Shown: piece after piece, positions 1 to 12,430 of the stretch | How the letters are laid out: every line of letters starts with the position of its first letter | Numbering within the stretch: the first letter of the stretch is position 1 | Source: Leguminivora glycinivorella | Taxonomy: Eukaryota; Arthropoda; Insecta; Lepidoptera; Tortricidae | Length of the DNA stretch: 64,000 bases | Direction: 5' to 3' | Assembly: GCF_023078275.1 (NCBI RefSeq) | Contig: NC_062972.1 | Location: 14,649,691-14,713,690 of the forward strand | Position numbers and translations under genes: made by a program | The notes under the pieces: generated by a model | Database searches by the model: none | What the model saw: the letters and a program-made list of their open reading frames with translations, nothing else | Told to the model about the DNA's origin: nothing

Positions 1-120
1 CAGAGGGCTGGCCAGTATTTCGCTCAGCGGATAAGTGTAGCTATCCAGCGGGGCAATGCGGCCAGCCTTCTGGGCACCTTACCCACTGGCGACGATTTGA
101 GCCAAATTTTTTATTTGTAG
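1..120 (+). pseudogene. 3' end of a mobile-element ORF (unidentified, LINE-like)
   Basis: Reading from base 1 gives 39 codons and then TAG at 118-120. The frame is open to the window edge, so only the C-terminus is visible. The peptide contains the stretch RISVAIQRGNAASLLGTLP. I associate this kind of tail with abundant retroelement-type proteins in insect genomes, but that is memory and not a search result. A low-complexity AT-rich 3' region and an AATAAA signal (about 211-216) follow, which fits the 3' end of a polyadenylated element. It could instead be the end of a host gene. The class is not decided. Confidence 0.4.
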
Positions 121-220
121 ATAAGTAGTATAAGTTTTTATTTATAAGATTTTTAGTATAAGTGTTTAGTTGTAAGTTTTTTAACATGTTGTAATTAATG
201 AATTGGTTTTGAATAAATGT
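121..220 (+). other. Probable 3' UTR of the edge element
   Basis: An AT-rich run with repeated TATAAGT/TTTATAAG words ends at an AATAAA hexamer at about 211-216. It directly follows the stop codon of the edge ORF. Confidence 0.35.
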
Positions 221-488
221 ATTTTTTATCTAACTTCTATCTCCGTAATTGTTCTGACATTAGCATATTGCTTGTAGGTATAAATTGTAGGCGGTCTCCA
301 TTCTTTAGATATCGACTCGATAAATGGAAGCAAATAAAGCGACTAATAGTAGAATGTGTCGTAAGGGAGCAAAGTGGTATATTTAAGTCCTCGGCTTAAA
401 TATCGAACTAAAAGTTGTAATAGTATGCAAATTAAAAATTGTGTCCTACATCAGAAAAAAAATTCTCCATGGCCATGTTAGAAGGAAA
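221..488. other. Unannotated AT-rich stretch
   Basis: I see no gene, repeat boundary or motif that I can support here. A 60-codon open frame shows no recognisable domain. Confidence 0.5.
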
Positions 489-1031
489 AAAGAGCGTGTC
501 GGGCCACGCTCAGTGTAGGGTTCCGTAGTTTTCCGTATTTTTCTCAAAAACTACTGAACCTATCAAATTCAAAACAATTTTCCTAAAAAGTCCTTATAAA
601 GTTCTACTTTTGTGATTTTTTTCATATTTTTTGAACATATGGTTCAAAAGTTAGAGGGGGGGGGACGCACTTTTTTTTCCTTTAGGAGCGATTATTTCCG
701 AAAATATTAATAATATCAAAAAACGATCTTAGTAAGCCCTTATTCATTTTTAAATACCTATCCAACAATATATCACACGTTGGGGTTGGAATGAAAAAAA
801 ATATCAGCCCCCACTTTACATGTAGGGGGGGTACTCTAATAAAACATTTTTTTCCATTTTTTATTTTTGTACTTTGTTGGCGTGATTGATATACATATTG
901 GTACCAAATTTCAGCTTTCTAGTGCTAACGGTTACTGAGATTATCCGCGGACGGACGGACGGACGGACGGACGGACAGACAGACATGGCAAGACTATAAG
1001 GGTTCCTAGTTGACTACGGAACCCTAAAAAA
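489..1031 (+). repeat. (GGAC)n-family interspersed repeat, copy 1
   Basis: The copy starts with AAGAGCGTGTCGGGCCACGC and ends TACGGAACCCTAAAAA. Near its 3' end it carries a short (GGAC)n microsatellite followed by GACAGACAGACATGGC. The same sequence recurs at 40130-40757 and four times in the 52-54 kb nest, on both strands. No open frame of consequence is present, so it is non-autonomous. It has a G-run at 655-664 and a matching layout in every copy. The class is unknown; nested copies elsewhere show insertion into A or T runs, which suggests A-tail-type integration. This copy lacks the CCGGCC start seen in other copies. Confidence 0.85.
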
Positions 1032-3467
1032 GTAGTTTTGATCCCTCTTAATAGAAAAGAAAAGAGCCACTTTGCGCTCGATGAAATAGTTATTTATGCA
1101 ACAAGAGAAGATAGTTGATATTTGCTTGGATTTGCGAAAAGTCACGAAATGTAGGTACATTTTCTTCTCGTGTCGCACATATAACTCTTAACCTCAGAAA
1201 TATGGAGATTATTATTATTATCCATGCTCAGCAGTGAGAGCATGTTAGAAGGAAAAATGTAAACCTTCTTCGTCACTTATTCATTAACACCTAGGTAATT
1301 TTGAGGTTTTGCGTATAATAAAGTTTAAATGGTGCAAATTTGGACGAAACCAACTTCTCGCATGCAAAAAACAGACAAAATACAGGTAATTTTTTAGCAA
1401 CTGTATTAAAAAGTTTTACTATTTGGCAGGCTATGGTATTCTATATTATTTTTGTCTATGGCAGTTGGCTGAATTTGAAAGTGTCACAATAATCACATGT
1501 GACGTACGTTTGCGTCTGTAAAAAGAATAGAGGAAAACATTTAACCGTAAACATTTTTTTTAAGAACGTGACTGTATTTTAACACTAATTAAACAACATA
1601 AGTATGTGGTTTATATATATCAAGAAGCAGAAATACCACCATGTGTCGTGCAAAGATGGAGAGAGAGGGCCATCATCATGCCATCATCAATACCAACATC
1701 GGTAAGTAGCAACCCACTACCTTAAAATAAAAACTCAGAGACCGAGCGTTGCTTGGAAAACATGTAGGTATTAAATTACTCAAAAAAGCCTTTTTTTCCA
1801 CATAATTATATGGTTTGACCGATTATTCGACTCCAAAATCCCATATTATTTATGCGTTTGCTCGATGCGATGTCGGTAACTAAGAATAGGGCCGTTTTCG
1901 AAATATATAAACTGTACAAAAACTGCTCTTTTCAAAGAATAAGATGAAAGAGAAAGAATAGGAAAGAGAAGAGATATAAAGTTAATGATTATGTGAGGAG
2001 TTATGGCTTAAAAAGAAGAAGGTTCACATACCACCATCATAGTATATCACCATAATATACAAATCTGATTTAATTATAGTAATTTCATTTTACGGCTCTG
2101 CTTTCTGTGAATCGTCTACTCTGAATTTTATCCAACGAATCAACAATGTAAGAAAGACCTTCAAACTTTCATTTTAAAAACCTTACTGTAAGCACATAAG
2201 AACATTATTTACACAAGATATTTCCTGTTTAAGTGGTTCGATCGCTGTAAAGTTATACTATACCTATATCAGATTCTGAAGGCATTCCTGAAATTCTACC
2301 CGCTTAGTATCTATGTGTGTAGATGATTACGCATGCCAATATACCTACGTACGTATCTTCGCAGTATACGTACGTGGTGCTTCATGTATGGCCGATTTAC
2401 TTTGAGACTATATAGGACACAAATTATTAATAGGTTACTAATGTACTAGGACATGTTATGTCACTTCACGTTTTACAAATAAATTCTAGATAAGTTTAAA
2501 TATTATGTTTTAAACATTACCACAGAGAAGTATTTTATTCGTTGTGGTGTTTTTTTTTTAAGTGAATACGACTTGACAGAGTCTTGTTCTGAATATTCAA
2601 TGTAGCGTGCAATGCTTTGCTACTCGTCTCTTTTACAGCTTTCGATTTATAGTAATGCCGTCCGTATGATCGATTTTATGACATGTCACTAGTGCTCCCT
2701 CTTCATCTCGCTCTGATTATTTTATTAGATATCTGATCTATTTGAAATGTATGTCATATAGCATAGAGAAATAGGGTGTAGTAATACTAACAAGATGGTT
2801 GAATTTCCTGACATACTGGCCAGTTCCAACGTACACCTACATCAGAGCGATAACTGAAAAATATCATTAGCTACTGGCAAGCACAAACGAATTGCGTGAT
2901 ATCCGAATGACATCCTTCAGATGTAATAATGACACTGAAGGTTAAATTGGTCTGTAAATGGAGATGACACATATTCGACATCAAGGCTGTTATTAACCTC
3001 AAACATGCTTAGAAATGAGAACCACATCGCTTGAGACGAAAGCGGGCGATTGTCTCGAAAACTGTTTTCCATGAAATAGTTATTTGTTTTACAAGGGGCC
3101 AAAGTTGTTGCTTAACCGCACGTGCCAATATTGATACCCGAGCAAGCGAAAAATCCCATATTGAACCGCGAGCGTAGCGAGTGGTTCAAAAAGTGGAATC
3201 TTGAGCGTTTCGAGGGTTTCAAGGCACGAAGCGAAGGTTAAACAGACTTTACCACCGAGTGAAACACTAAACCAACCAAACCAACCCAACACCAACCGCG
3301 AAACAACAACACCAACCAAATACTGACTATAAAACATCAAACTAAATCAAATCCATCAATTTATCCAATATTTATGATTCAAAATCATTTGTAGGTAAAT
3401 TCTACCAGCCAGCTTAAGACATCAAGTTGAAAATTGTATGAAATTACTTTGCACTCTTGTGGATGGG
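1032..3467. other. AT-rich stretch without a gene
   Basis: I see no gene here. At about 3150-3240 there are words such as CGAGCGTAGCGAG and GCACGAAGCGAAGG that look like the body of a dispersed repeat, but I found no second copy in the window. A short frame on the minus strand over 3089-3340 crosses this repeat-like part and has no recognisable domain. Confidence 0.4.
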
Positions 3468-3746
3468 CATTTTCAGAATTTGGAACCCCCCAATTAGCGT
3501 AAGTTGTTAACAAAAATTAACTCACTGTCAGTTTTGTGACGATAATTAAGCATGAAATTACAATAAAAATATTGTTTTTGTGTTAATTATTTTACATAAA
3601 CTTTAAACGATAATCTACATTCAGAATGTTAAAAAAGTAAGTGTTTAGACTGATTTTGTGCTTAATTGTCATCACAACAAAACTGACAGCGAGTTAATTT
3701 TTGTTAACAATTTTCGCTAATTGGGGGGTCCCAAATTCTGAAAATG
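3468..3746. mobile_element. MITE-like element with about 80-bp terminal inverted repeats
   Basis: The left end CATTTTCAGAATTTGG and the right end CCAAATTCTGAAAATG are inverted copies. Pairing continues inward for about 80 bp, through the GGGGGG/CCCCCC block and the ACTGACAG/CTGTCAGT words. The total length is about 279 bp with no coding capacity. No clear target duplication was found. Confidence 0.75.
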
Positions 3747-4039
3747 TCCGGATAAAATGAAATTATGGTATCTGTTTTCGAATAGCAGAGAGTGCTTGAG
3801 GTGGTGAAAATATATTTCACATTTTCTTCTGTGGATTGTTGCTTTTAATCTTAGCTGTCTCATTTCAAATTTATTATAAAATAATCAGGAGCAAAAAACA
3901 GGTTTCATACACATATTAAAAAAATTGTAAAACTCAAACAATTAGGCACAATGGTGTAAAAATATACATGATCTTAATATTCAGGGAGAAAAACGAGAAC
4001 TACACACTATTTTAAACTTTCACGATTTTTAGACATTAT

Positions 4040-4440
4040 ACCAGCAGGGTGCGTAGTCGAATGGCACAAACACTCACGAAACGAAACGCTAGTACATATC
4101 TATCTCTATCACTCGTGCGTATTGGCGCGACAGAGCCAGACTACCTTTTGCGATGTTTCGTTTTCGTTTCGCGTCGCAGAAATGCCACTACGGCACCTTT
4201 AGCGATGCACAATTTCACGAAACGAAGCGCTAGTAGATTTATCTCTTCGCGCTTGCGTATTGGCGCGACAGAGCCAGCGGCGTATAGCTTTCGTTTGGCG
4301 TCGGAGAAATGCCATTCGGCTACGGGACCAGAAATATCAATCGTTGACGCTAGATGCCAATCGACTCTGGCGCGCCAATATAGAAGAGACAGAGAGATAG
4401 CGATAAGTAAGCGTTTGTGCATTTGGCTACGTATCCCGTG
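4040..4440. repeat. Compound repeat: two direct units plus an inverted unit (MITE-M family)
   Basis: Two direct units start at about 4075 and 4215. Each carries CACGAAACGAA, CTAGTA, GTATTGGCGCGACAGAGCCAG and a CGTCG-AGAAATGCCA end. The segment 4362-4433 is the inverse of the left part (GGCGCGCCAATA, then GATAGCGATA). Related words occur at 34505-34615, 58468-58560 and 63826-63962, so this is a dispersed family with internal rearrangement. Both strands are open over parts of it, but codon content tracks the repeat and I do not call a gene. Confidence 0.65.
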
Positions 4441-5867
4441 AGCTCTAAAATTGAAATAAACGAGGGAGTTGATGATTCTCATAACGATATAAAATATTTC
4501 ACCCTCAATGATTTAATTGGGTGTGCCTTCAATGGATATTAATGAACGTTATTTACGTTTTCCTTTTCGCTTCTGTTTTATTTTATTGTTCTAATTTGGC
4601 CAACCTACCATATTATTATTGTAGGTATATTTTCCAATAATTTGTTATTGTAAGTAATAAGGTGATCCTACCTATTTTTTTAGTATTAATGTATACATTG
4701 ACAAATTTGCACTTATGTATTTAGTTCCTAGAATATCGTTTGTATTTTATACAATAAAAAAATATGTACAAATAAAATATAATTGAACAAAATCCGTCAT
4801 TAAGTATACTCGTATCTATAGATTTATTGTATGATTCGTTTCGTTCATTTGTTAATTAAGTTTTGTAACAAAAACAAAAAGAAAAAATATAACTGTTCAT
4901 TCTATGACATAAACCGAGCAAAACCGACACCTATTGACGAGATTGTTATGAACAGTACTTTGTACATCCACTTTTGCAGCTGATAGTACATGTACAATTA
5001 GGGAGGTATGGGCATCAGACTGGTAAATTGTTAACAATTGTAATACTTTCGAAACATAAAAAATATGTGTAGAGGAATCAAAATAGGTGAAATTACGGTA
5101 TCGTTTGATTCGTTTGCTATTGTGTTTATTTCTTGATTGACGTGAACGCATGATAGGCAGACTGAATAATCCAGCGATGTCCATGATTTAAATATAATTA
5201 ATCAGTAAAATTTAATTAATAACTGTCATGTCATGTGTATGTCAAGAGACCGGACGTTATCAATGCTACTTATTCTCCTATAGCTTTACAACTAGAAACA
5301 TAGTCTGATCTGAATCCAAAAAGTGCTTTAGTATTATAGAAATCAGTGGCTTAATATGCGTCAAAGGGTTAAGAAATAAATTTTTGTGACATATTTCTAA
5401 TTCGCCAGAAAATTATTTAGTACATTTCTGATAAAGCACTAAATATCTTAATTGCTTTAAATTAATGGTATCAGGATTCTCAGGCAAAACGAAAGTTCAC
5501 AGAATCGCTGCCAGAACGGTGACCTGCAAATATCGGCTGGCTCACGCAACGGCCGCACGAAACCGGGCAAATCGGCTGTGGCTAGTTTCCACTTAGATAT
5601 TACTTCCAGCAGGGTTGACCGCGAACCACGTTCAACGGTTCATAATTACGCCTCCCTGTCATACTTACGTACAAATGTACAAGTATGAAAGAGGCAACAC
5701 GTTGAAATTTATTCGCGGTCCTCGGGTTATGTCAGTAATGAATGTCCATACATATGACAACAAACTGATTTATTTTAATTATACCGGGTATTGGTTGGTA
5801 CCTATAGTGTGTCATGTACAGATTTTAAAGCAAAGGTATCACTTCTGTGGTGGTGCAAAAGCACATG
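4441..5867. other. AT-rich stretch without a gene
   Basis: I see nothing I can support as a gene. A GC-richer patch at about 5500-5620 has no recognised motif. Confidence 0.45.
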
Positions 5868-6091
5868 TCGGACACTGGCGATCAAATATATGAAAGAGGC
5901 ACGTTCCTAGCACACATTATAAGCTCGTGTAGGTGAAAGCGTACCATGCTTGTATGAGTGAGGTATGACAGGTCGACTGTTCGCGTTTTTGACAGGCGGT
6001 AACTGTGAGGTAACCGAGAGGGGGTGGGCGGCACTTTTAGCGGGGAGCGGGTGTGGCCATACTGTACGATAGTACTCTTTATTATACTGTG
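5868..6091 (+). repeat. 224-bp dispersed repeat, copy 1 (pair with 54551-54774)
   Basis: It starts TCGGACACTGGCGATCAAAT and ends with TTTATTATACTGTG. A copy in the same orientation lies at 54551-54774, differing at roughly one base in fifteen to twenty by eye. Flanks differ on both sides, so this is a dispersed repeat and not a segmental duplication. There is no coding frame. Class unknown. Confidence 0.8.
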
Positions 6092-6174
6092 ACAAATGTT
6101 AACAAGGTTGTGTGTGTTTGTAATGAAAAACTAATTATTTGAAAGAGAGAATTTGAAATAGGTACAACCTTTTA

Positions 6175-6354
6175 TCCATACTAATATTATAAATGGTAAA
6201 GTGTGTGTGTCTGTTTGGTTGTCCGTCTTTCACGGCCAAACGGAGCGACAAATTGACATGATTTTTTAAGTGGAGATAGTTGATGGGATGGAGAGTGACA
6301 TAGGCTACTTTTTGTCTCTTTCTAACGCGAGCGAAGCCGTGGGCAAAAGCTAGT
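6175..6354 (+). mobile_element. Helitron-like non-autonomous element (short copy)
   Basis: The left end is TCCATACTAATATTATAAA. The right end has a degenerate hairpin (ACGCGAGCGAAGCCGTGG) and then AAAAGCTAGT. These ends fit the rolling-circle pattern of a 5' TC and a 3' hairpin plus CTAG, a layout common in Lepidoptera. There is no coding sequence in the 180 bp. Related copies are at 33102-33298 and 33390-33568 (minus strand) and 56186-58173 (plus strand). Confidence 0.7.
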
Positions 6355-6751
6355 ATTTCATAAAATGTACTCATGCAAGTCATGCAGTTGCATTACTGTT
6401 GCAGCGTCGTTGTTATATCCGCGGTATCTGTTAATTTCCTAGTTACATTAAACAATTTACTTCTCTTTGTGGTAAAAGTTAAAGAAAAGTTTGTAGTAAA
6501 AGATAGTATGTTCGGTTAATGAGAGACTTGTAGAGAAAACAAAATAAAATCAGGAAAAGTTGGGAATGTAACTGATCAATTACAATTACTGTGAGCGTAG
6601 GTTTGGTACTTTGGTTCTCCTCAATCTTCCGAATCATCCTGTATATATATATATTCTCTACAACTTCCCGCCTATATTCTTGTGGGTTTTTCTATGCTAA
6701 ATGTTATGGAGTAAAGTTGGTTCCAACGGCAGCCGCAAGTTTCAATAAGAT
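6355..6751. other. AT-rich stretch without a gene
   Basis: I see nothing I can support apart from a short TATATA run near 6640. Confidence 0.4.
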
Positions 6752-6983
6752 TAAGGTCAATACGGGTAAGTGTGTCATAAGGAGAAGTGTGTCCGGCTTT
6801 CACATTTGGCCTGTTTAAACCAATGATCAGTGTTTATTGAGAGTTCATACGTTTACCACTAACCGAGAATAACAAGTAGCAAAAATATGAACTCGCAAAA
6901 ACACCTGTGACTATGAGTAAAAAAGTCAAATGTGAAGGCCAGACACACTCCCCCTTATGGCACACTTATCCGTATTGACCTTA
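6752..6983. mobile_element. MITE-like element with about 60-bp terminal inverted repeats
   Basis: The left arm TAAGGTCAATACGGGTAAGT pairs with the right arm ending ACTTATCCGTATTGACCTTA. Pairing continues inward through the CATAAGG/CCTTATG and CACATTTGGC/TCAAATGTG words. The element is 232 bp with no coding frame. Confidence 0.75.
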
Positions 6984-7453
6984 CACGTATTTGCCACAAG
7001 CAACGCCTTTCTTTCACGTACAGTTGCCATTCGATGCGGCCGGGGCGCGCAAAAATATCTGAATACGATTTATCGCCTTGACCATAAAGGCTTGTTCAGA
7101 TGTTAAATTTGTAAGCACCTTAACTGCTTCGGTATTGATGACGACGGTACCCTGCGAATCTTACTAATTTGACTATTCATGAAATTCTATCTCCTTATGC
7201 TTTTAGACGTATTTCGGCAAAACTGATATGGTTGAAGTCATTTAAATATGAAAAATATTGCCATTGTTAAACATTACAGTTGGGTTGACCGCTTCAAAAT
7301 AAAATTGAATAAATTTACTAATTTATTCGGAATCGTTAAAATAGTTTTGACATTGACGAATTACAACACCTAAAATCTAAATATACCGTAGGTAATGTGC
7401 TAATCACACACGCCAACGTACGTTAGTTTTAAGTTATTTTAGGGGATTTTACA
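6984..7453. other. Stretch without a gene
   Basis: I see no supportable feature here. Confidence 0.4.
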
Positions 7454-7535
7454 TATACAGGGTGGGGCCTGTAACAAAAGCAAAAAATTAAACTGTAGGC
7501 TGTACTCCTTAAACTGACCAACATTTGTTTAGCGA
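7454..7535 (+). repeat. ACAGGGTGGGGCC-end repeat fragment
   Basis: TATACAGGGTGGGGCCTGTA is followed by AACAAAAGC, and the fragment runs to about ACCAACATTTGTT. The same block lies inverted at 17566-17659, with moderate divergence. It is a dispersed repeat end; class not determined. Confidence 0.6.
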
Positions 7536-9800
7536 CTTTACAAAATCATGAAGTCTCTAATTTTCTAACTTTTCATACAAAATAAATATTAGATTCAATG
7601 GACGCCATTATTGTTGTCATTGACGTTGTCAGTCACACTTTACACTTAACAGAATTCGCAATAAGTAACACATGTTAAATACAATTACATCAACCCTTGC
7701 CGTATCCGGCGATATCTTTCATGTCTAGCGATGTCTATTATAGTAAAGATTATTTCGAGTTTTGAATGATTCGCGCTTAGCTTAATTACAAATATTGACC
7801 GGGACATAGACCGTGAATACCTTTTTAATTTTTGTGGAGGTAAACAGTTTTGTGGCGAAATATCGGCTCGGCAAAAATATCCCAGTCAGTACCTACAAGT
7901 CTAAGGATTTTCGATTTATACATTTTCAAGTTAAGCGTAGCATAACGACTAGTAAAGAATTGTCAGTTAAAATTTAAAAAAAGTGGCAGTGTCGAACACT
8001 CCGTGGATCTCTAACGCAGAATTAGTGTAGCGCTATAAACACCTACATTGTACTTTCGCATTCCATTGATATCTTGGGTACTTTTAAAACATAAGAGTTT
8101 TGTGCATACGATATTAAAATAAATTGGTACACTCACATGGGCGTTCACCCCACCTTATTATTCGTCTAGACCATGATTACTCGGCAACCTAATTGTTAGT
8201 AGCATGACCGCGATTACTGGCCTCATGCACGTCAAACGCCAGTTTCATGCAAATTTGCCGGCCAGCTTCGCTTCACATAAACCTCGCTTTTAACACGTCC
8301 AAAATAGCGGGAATGATGTTACAGGAATAAAGTTACGTTTAAGAGTGTTTATTGCGCTCGGAGAGTTTAGTCGTTAGTGAGTTTACCTTTAGGTAACCAA
8401 TGATATCCTTGGTTTATACCTAAGGATTATATGCTTACTTTGTTTCTGACTCGATTTTCATATTAAAATAAACGTTCGTAATTTAACCTACATTATGGTT
8501 ACCATGTTATAATTGCAGTAACAGGTCCTAATTGCACTTAATTCCCACAGTCGACTTCTACGACACCTTTGAGAGGAAAGGGGTTTCGTGAAATTCTTAA
8601 TCCGTCACCACACGGAAATTAATATCTAATAAGGCGCATAAGAAAAAAACCAGAAAACAAATCGAATATAGAGCGTGTGTACCATATGGGCGAATATCTT
8701 AATAACGATTAGTATCGGACCTAAGGAGACATGTTTTTTTTTAATAGATGAGACGGCGTACATTACTGTTTGGTTAGATTAAAAAAAAAAATACTCTTAG
8801 TTAATAAACACTTTTTATCAAAATCATTATCCTATACGATTCGTCTAATCAGATACTATATATAACTGGATACATTATTCGCTCATATGGAATCCACACG
8901 CTGTATATAAGCTGTATGAAAGGAAATCGGTCGCTCATTCGAACCAAATTCCACAAATAAGCATGATGACGCGCCTGACAAATAATCAGACTAAATAACG
9001 GTTAAATTAGAAACGATTGGATAACACTGAGCTTAACGCACTAGTTGACTAATTTTCATTTCATACTACATAATAACAATAATTATTCAGCCTGTAGTGT
9101 GACAGTGGGCACATATCGCTCAACCGCGATGGATCAGGCTGTATTAATACAGTGCGTAAACGTAATAAGGGCGATAAATGAAACCAGGTATATAATTTAA
9201 TATTGTTATCATTAATTAACAGGTGTTTTTGAGTTACTCTTAATTTCCAGCCCATAACTAATTTTTGAAAAATTTCCCAGCAGCAATGTACTGTAAAAGG
9301 GGTTGCGATGACAATCAATGATAACTGTCAACGAGCGTTTAACGCGAGTGTGTTTGCATTACGTTACGGGCCGAATTCATTTGTATGGATAAAAAAAATA
9401 TTTCAAATTTAAGTAAAAGTTATCTAATTCCATTTTTTATGTCCTATATTCATCACCGCTAAGAGGTTCGCCCGTATTAGGTTTACACCCTGTATATTCC
9501 TGGGGATGTATTCATACGTTGGCCCAAAGCAAGTTAGGAACTTTACCTTTCGAAGATGTATGTGAAATTATACGCAAATTTATGTATATTCCAATTTAAT
9601 TTCTTCAAAAAAAAAATATTTTAGCTATAAAACTCCTGTGAGACTCGAAAATATAAAAAAGAATGTAATTTTTGATACTGGTAGAGAATATTCATGACTA
9701 ATCCAGTGTAGTTGTAGTCGTACCATGAGTTCAGAATACGTCTCTATGGAGAAAGTAACCAGCGCACCTAATGAATGCTCTACTCTATAATATAATAATA
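7536..9800. other. AT-rich stretch without a gene
   Basis: I see no coding region, RNA gene or clear repeat. A CACCCTGTATATTCC word near 9487 may be another repeat end. Confidence 0.4.
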
Positions 9801-11050
9801 TTGGGTTGGTAAGAAAGTAATGAGCGATCGATTGAATTCCACATAAAATTTTTGAGAGAGTTCTAGAATCTTCTATGGTCGAAAGTATATAAAGGGCGAG
9901 TCGCACAGTTTCTCGTCAGTCATTCACTAGCTGTCGCCGAGCTAATTTAAGGAAGAAAATGGACGAATTAAAAGTGCATGTAAGGCATTGCTTACTATAT
10001 GAATTTCAGTCTGGCCATTCAGCCGCCGAAGCAGTGCGTAATATATGTCAGCGTGTTGCTCCTGAAGTTGTGTCTGAGGCCACGGCGAAACGATGGTTCC
10101 AGCGGTTTCGTAGTGGCGACTTTTCATTATCAGATCAACCTAAGTCTGGTCGACCGGTGAAGATTGATGTAGCCAAATTAAAAACCTTAATTGAAGGAGA
10201 TCCGAGGCTAACGAGTCGTACTCTTGCTACCGAGTTAGGCTGCTCTCATGTCACCATAGAAACACATTTACACGAGTTGGGAAAAAACTACAAATACAGT
10301 GTTTGGATACCGCACGAACTTGATAGAGATCAACTAAACCGTCGTGCCGATATCTGCATACAACTTCTGTCTTTTCGCCGCACATTCAACTGGTTGGACC
10401 ATCTTATCACTGGAGATGAAAAATGGGTCTTATATATAAATCACACACGCAAACGTCAGTGGCTAGCTCCAAACGAAAAAGGAATAGAGGCACCAAAAAC
10501 AGAGCCTCACCCGAAAAAAGTTATGCTGTCCGTTTGGTGGGATATTCATGGTATTATTCACTGGGAACTCCTACCAAGTGGAATGACTGTTACCGCATCA
10601 GTATACTGTAATCAACTTGAAAATTTAAACCAAAAAATCTGTCAGAATCGTCCACAGCATGCTAAAGTTTTTTCTTACACGACAATGCTCGCCCACACAT
10701 TGCAAAAGTGACTCGGCTAAAGCTATTGGAGCTAGGTTGGAAAGTGATACCTCATCCACCGTACTCTCCAGACTTGGCACCTACGGATTACGCATTGTTC
10801 AGATCGCTAAGCAATGCCTTGAATGAAAAAAAGTTCGATGATCAAGCCCATCTACGACAGTACATAGCTGAGTTTTTTGAATCTAAACCTAAGAACTTCT
10901 TCGCCGATGCTATTCATTCTTTACCAGAACGATGGAGACAAGTAGTAGATAACGAAGGCCGTTATATTTTTGATAAATGGTTAAAATAATAAATTAAATA
11001 AAAATTACAATATTGGTTATGATTCGCTCATTACTTTCTTACCAACCCAA
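9801..11050 (+). mobile_element. mariner (Tc1/mariner) transposon, 1,250 bp
   Basis: The terminal inverted repeats are TTGGGTTGGTAAGAAAGTAA and its complement; including TGAGCGA they are matched over 27 bp. TA lies on both sides (9799-9800 and 11051-11052), as expected for a mariner target duplication. The length fits an intact mariner. It encodes one transposase that is broken by a single frameshift. TIRs starting TTGGGTTGG recall the mellifera-type mariners, but the subfamily call is tentative. Confidence 0.95.
9959..10989 (+). pseudogene. mariner transposase, one frameshift
   Basis: This enzyme would cut and re-insert the element at TA sites. From the ATG at 9959 the N-terminus shows the helix-turn-helix region (about residues 1-110; ATAKRWFQRFRSGDFSLSD lies at 41-59). 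The linker motif WIPHEL follows at 116-121. The first catalytic Asp is in ITGDEKWV (D153). The frame then shifts at a T-run (10668-10673), where one T appears to be missing. The second Asp is in HDNARPH in the next frame, and the third is in YSPDLAPTDY, 34 residues after the second, which is the mariner D,D34D signature. The C-terminus ends at the TAA at 10987-10989. All catalytic residues are present, and apart from this one shift I see no stop. The copy therefore looks young, and inactive as read. A sequencing error in the homopolymer is possible. Confidence 0.93.
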
Positions 11051-11052
11051 TA

Positions 11053-12430
11053 TTTATTCCGATCTGGTGGTAGTACCAACTACGTGGTAGTACTGGTGGT
11101 AGGTTCCTTTATAAAAAGTATAAATTATAACCCTGCTACCTATTAAAGTCAGAATTAAACCTATACAACTTGTAAATATGAATATTTGTTATATTTCTTG
11201 CGAGGCAAATATGATTTTTTTTCCTTTTAGGTACTTATATCCCGTCATTATGTTTTTTATTTTATTTTATTAGGCACGGTGCCTTATTTATTAACCAAGT
11301 ATTTTGTTAGGACGTTAAAAATACAGTACTGTACATACGTGAACACATATGTATTTATACAATAACAAAAACAAAACTAAGTTGCAAACTTTTGAAGGTG
11401 ACCGAAATTAATTTATACTCAGAGTGACATAATCTTTTGTGGAATTGGAATTAAGTAGGTATTTTCTTTGACTTGATGATTCTTCTAAATTCCACAGAGA
11501 TTTCTATTAGTGAATGCGCTAACTAATCTAGTCGAATATTTCATTTAATCCCCACTAGCGACACAGCCTTCATTACAGACTCAAAGTAAAAATCCTAAGT
11601 GCTCAAAAAGCCTACTAATAGGTGGTCGTAGCTCATTCAGTCCGTCGCGGTCGCTACGAGCGCGCAGTCGTCTACGGCGGGCGCGGTGCTACGCGCTACA
11701 ACCGTGCGTAACTTTGTGCAACGCGACTTTAAAAATAAAGTAACTGGACTACCAACTTGATTAAAAATCACCAATGGTATGAATGTTTTTTAATATGTGT
11801 TTAATAAAATATTTTGTGACATTAAGGTAAAATAGTGACTAAATAGTGCACAACGGTAACCTACTTTATTTGCTACGGCATAACACGGAGGTGAGTACTG
11901 AGTAATGACGACTATATTTAGAATTTATTCAATAAAGTTTAACATTGTTATAGTTATTGCATATCGAAGAATATGCAAAATTAATAACTCAAAGTAAGAA
12001 TCTCTTTAACACTCTTACTTTAATACTTCCCCTGGAATCCCTCGCTCGCTGGTAATATCGGGAATCTTTTGAATACCAATTGCAAAATGGTTTTAGTATT
12101 TCTTTGCAGGCAAAATGCAATTTCGTTCGTGCTACCAATTGCTATGCAAAACGAGAAAGAGCGGTTGTGTTCGAAGGCAGCATGGACTTAGTAAACAGTT
12201 GTTGGTTTGCCTGAATTGTATGCACGAGTTTTCACACGTAGGTAATACTGAAAGTTTATAGAATGAGCCACTTAGAAATCACGTACAGTCAAGGTAATTA
12301 TTCTATAAACTATTAGATTATATGCACACAATGACATACATACTACATTATCTACATACACATACTAAATGATCTCTTATTTGTTATTAACCTTTTGTAT
12401 CGCAGATATATTTATACACGATTCAATTTC
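11053..12430. other. Intergenic stretch with a GC-rich block
   Basis: Mostly AT-rich with no ORF. The block at about 11640-11710 is GC-rich (TCGCGGTCGCTACGAGCGCG), follows a TCATTCAGTCC word, and has an AGGTGAGT donor-like site at about 11889-11896. It could be an untranslated first exon, but nothing proves it. Confidence 0.3.

Noticed and set aside
1640..1715. Small His-rich exon ending at a GTAAGT donor
   Set aside because: No acceptor, partner exon or homology could be seen.
3089..3340. 83-codon minus-strand frame
   Set aside because: It covers a repeat-like CGAGCGTAGCGAG block and shows no domain.
4049..4482. 130- and 113-codon overlapping frames on opposite strands
   Set aside because: Both lie in the MITE-M compound repeat, and the peptide repeats follow the DNA units.
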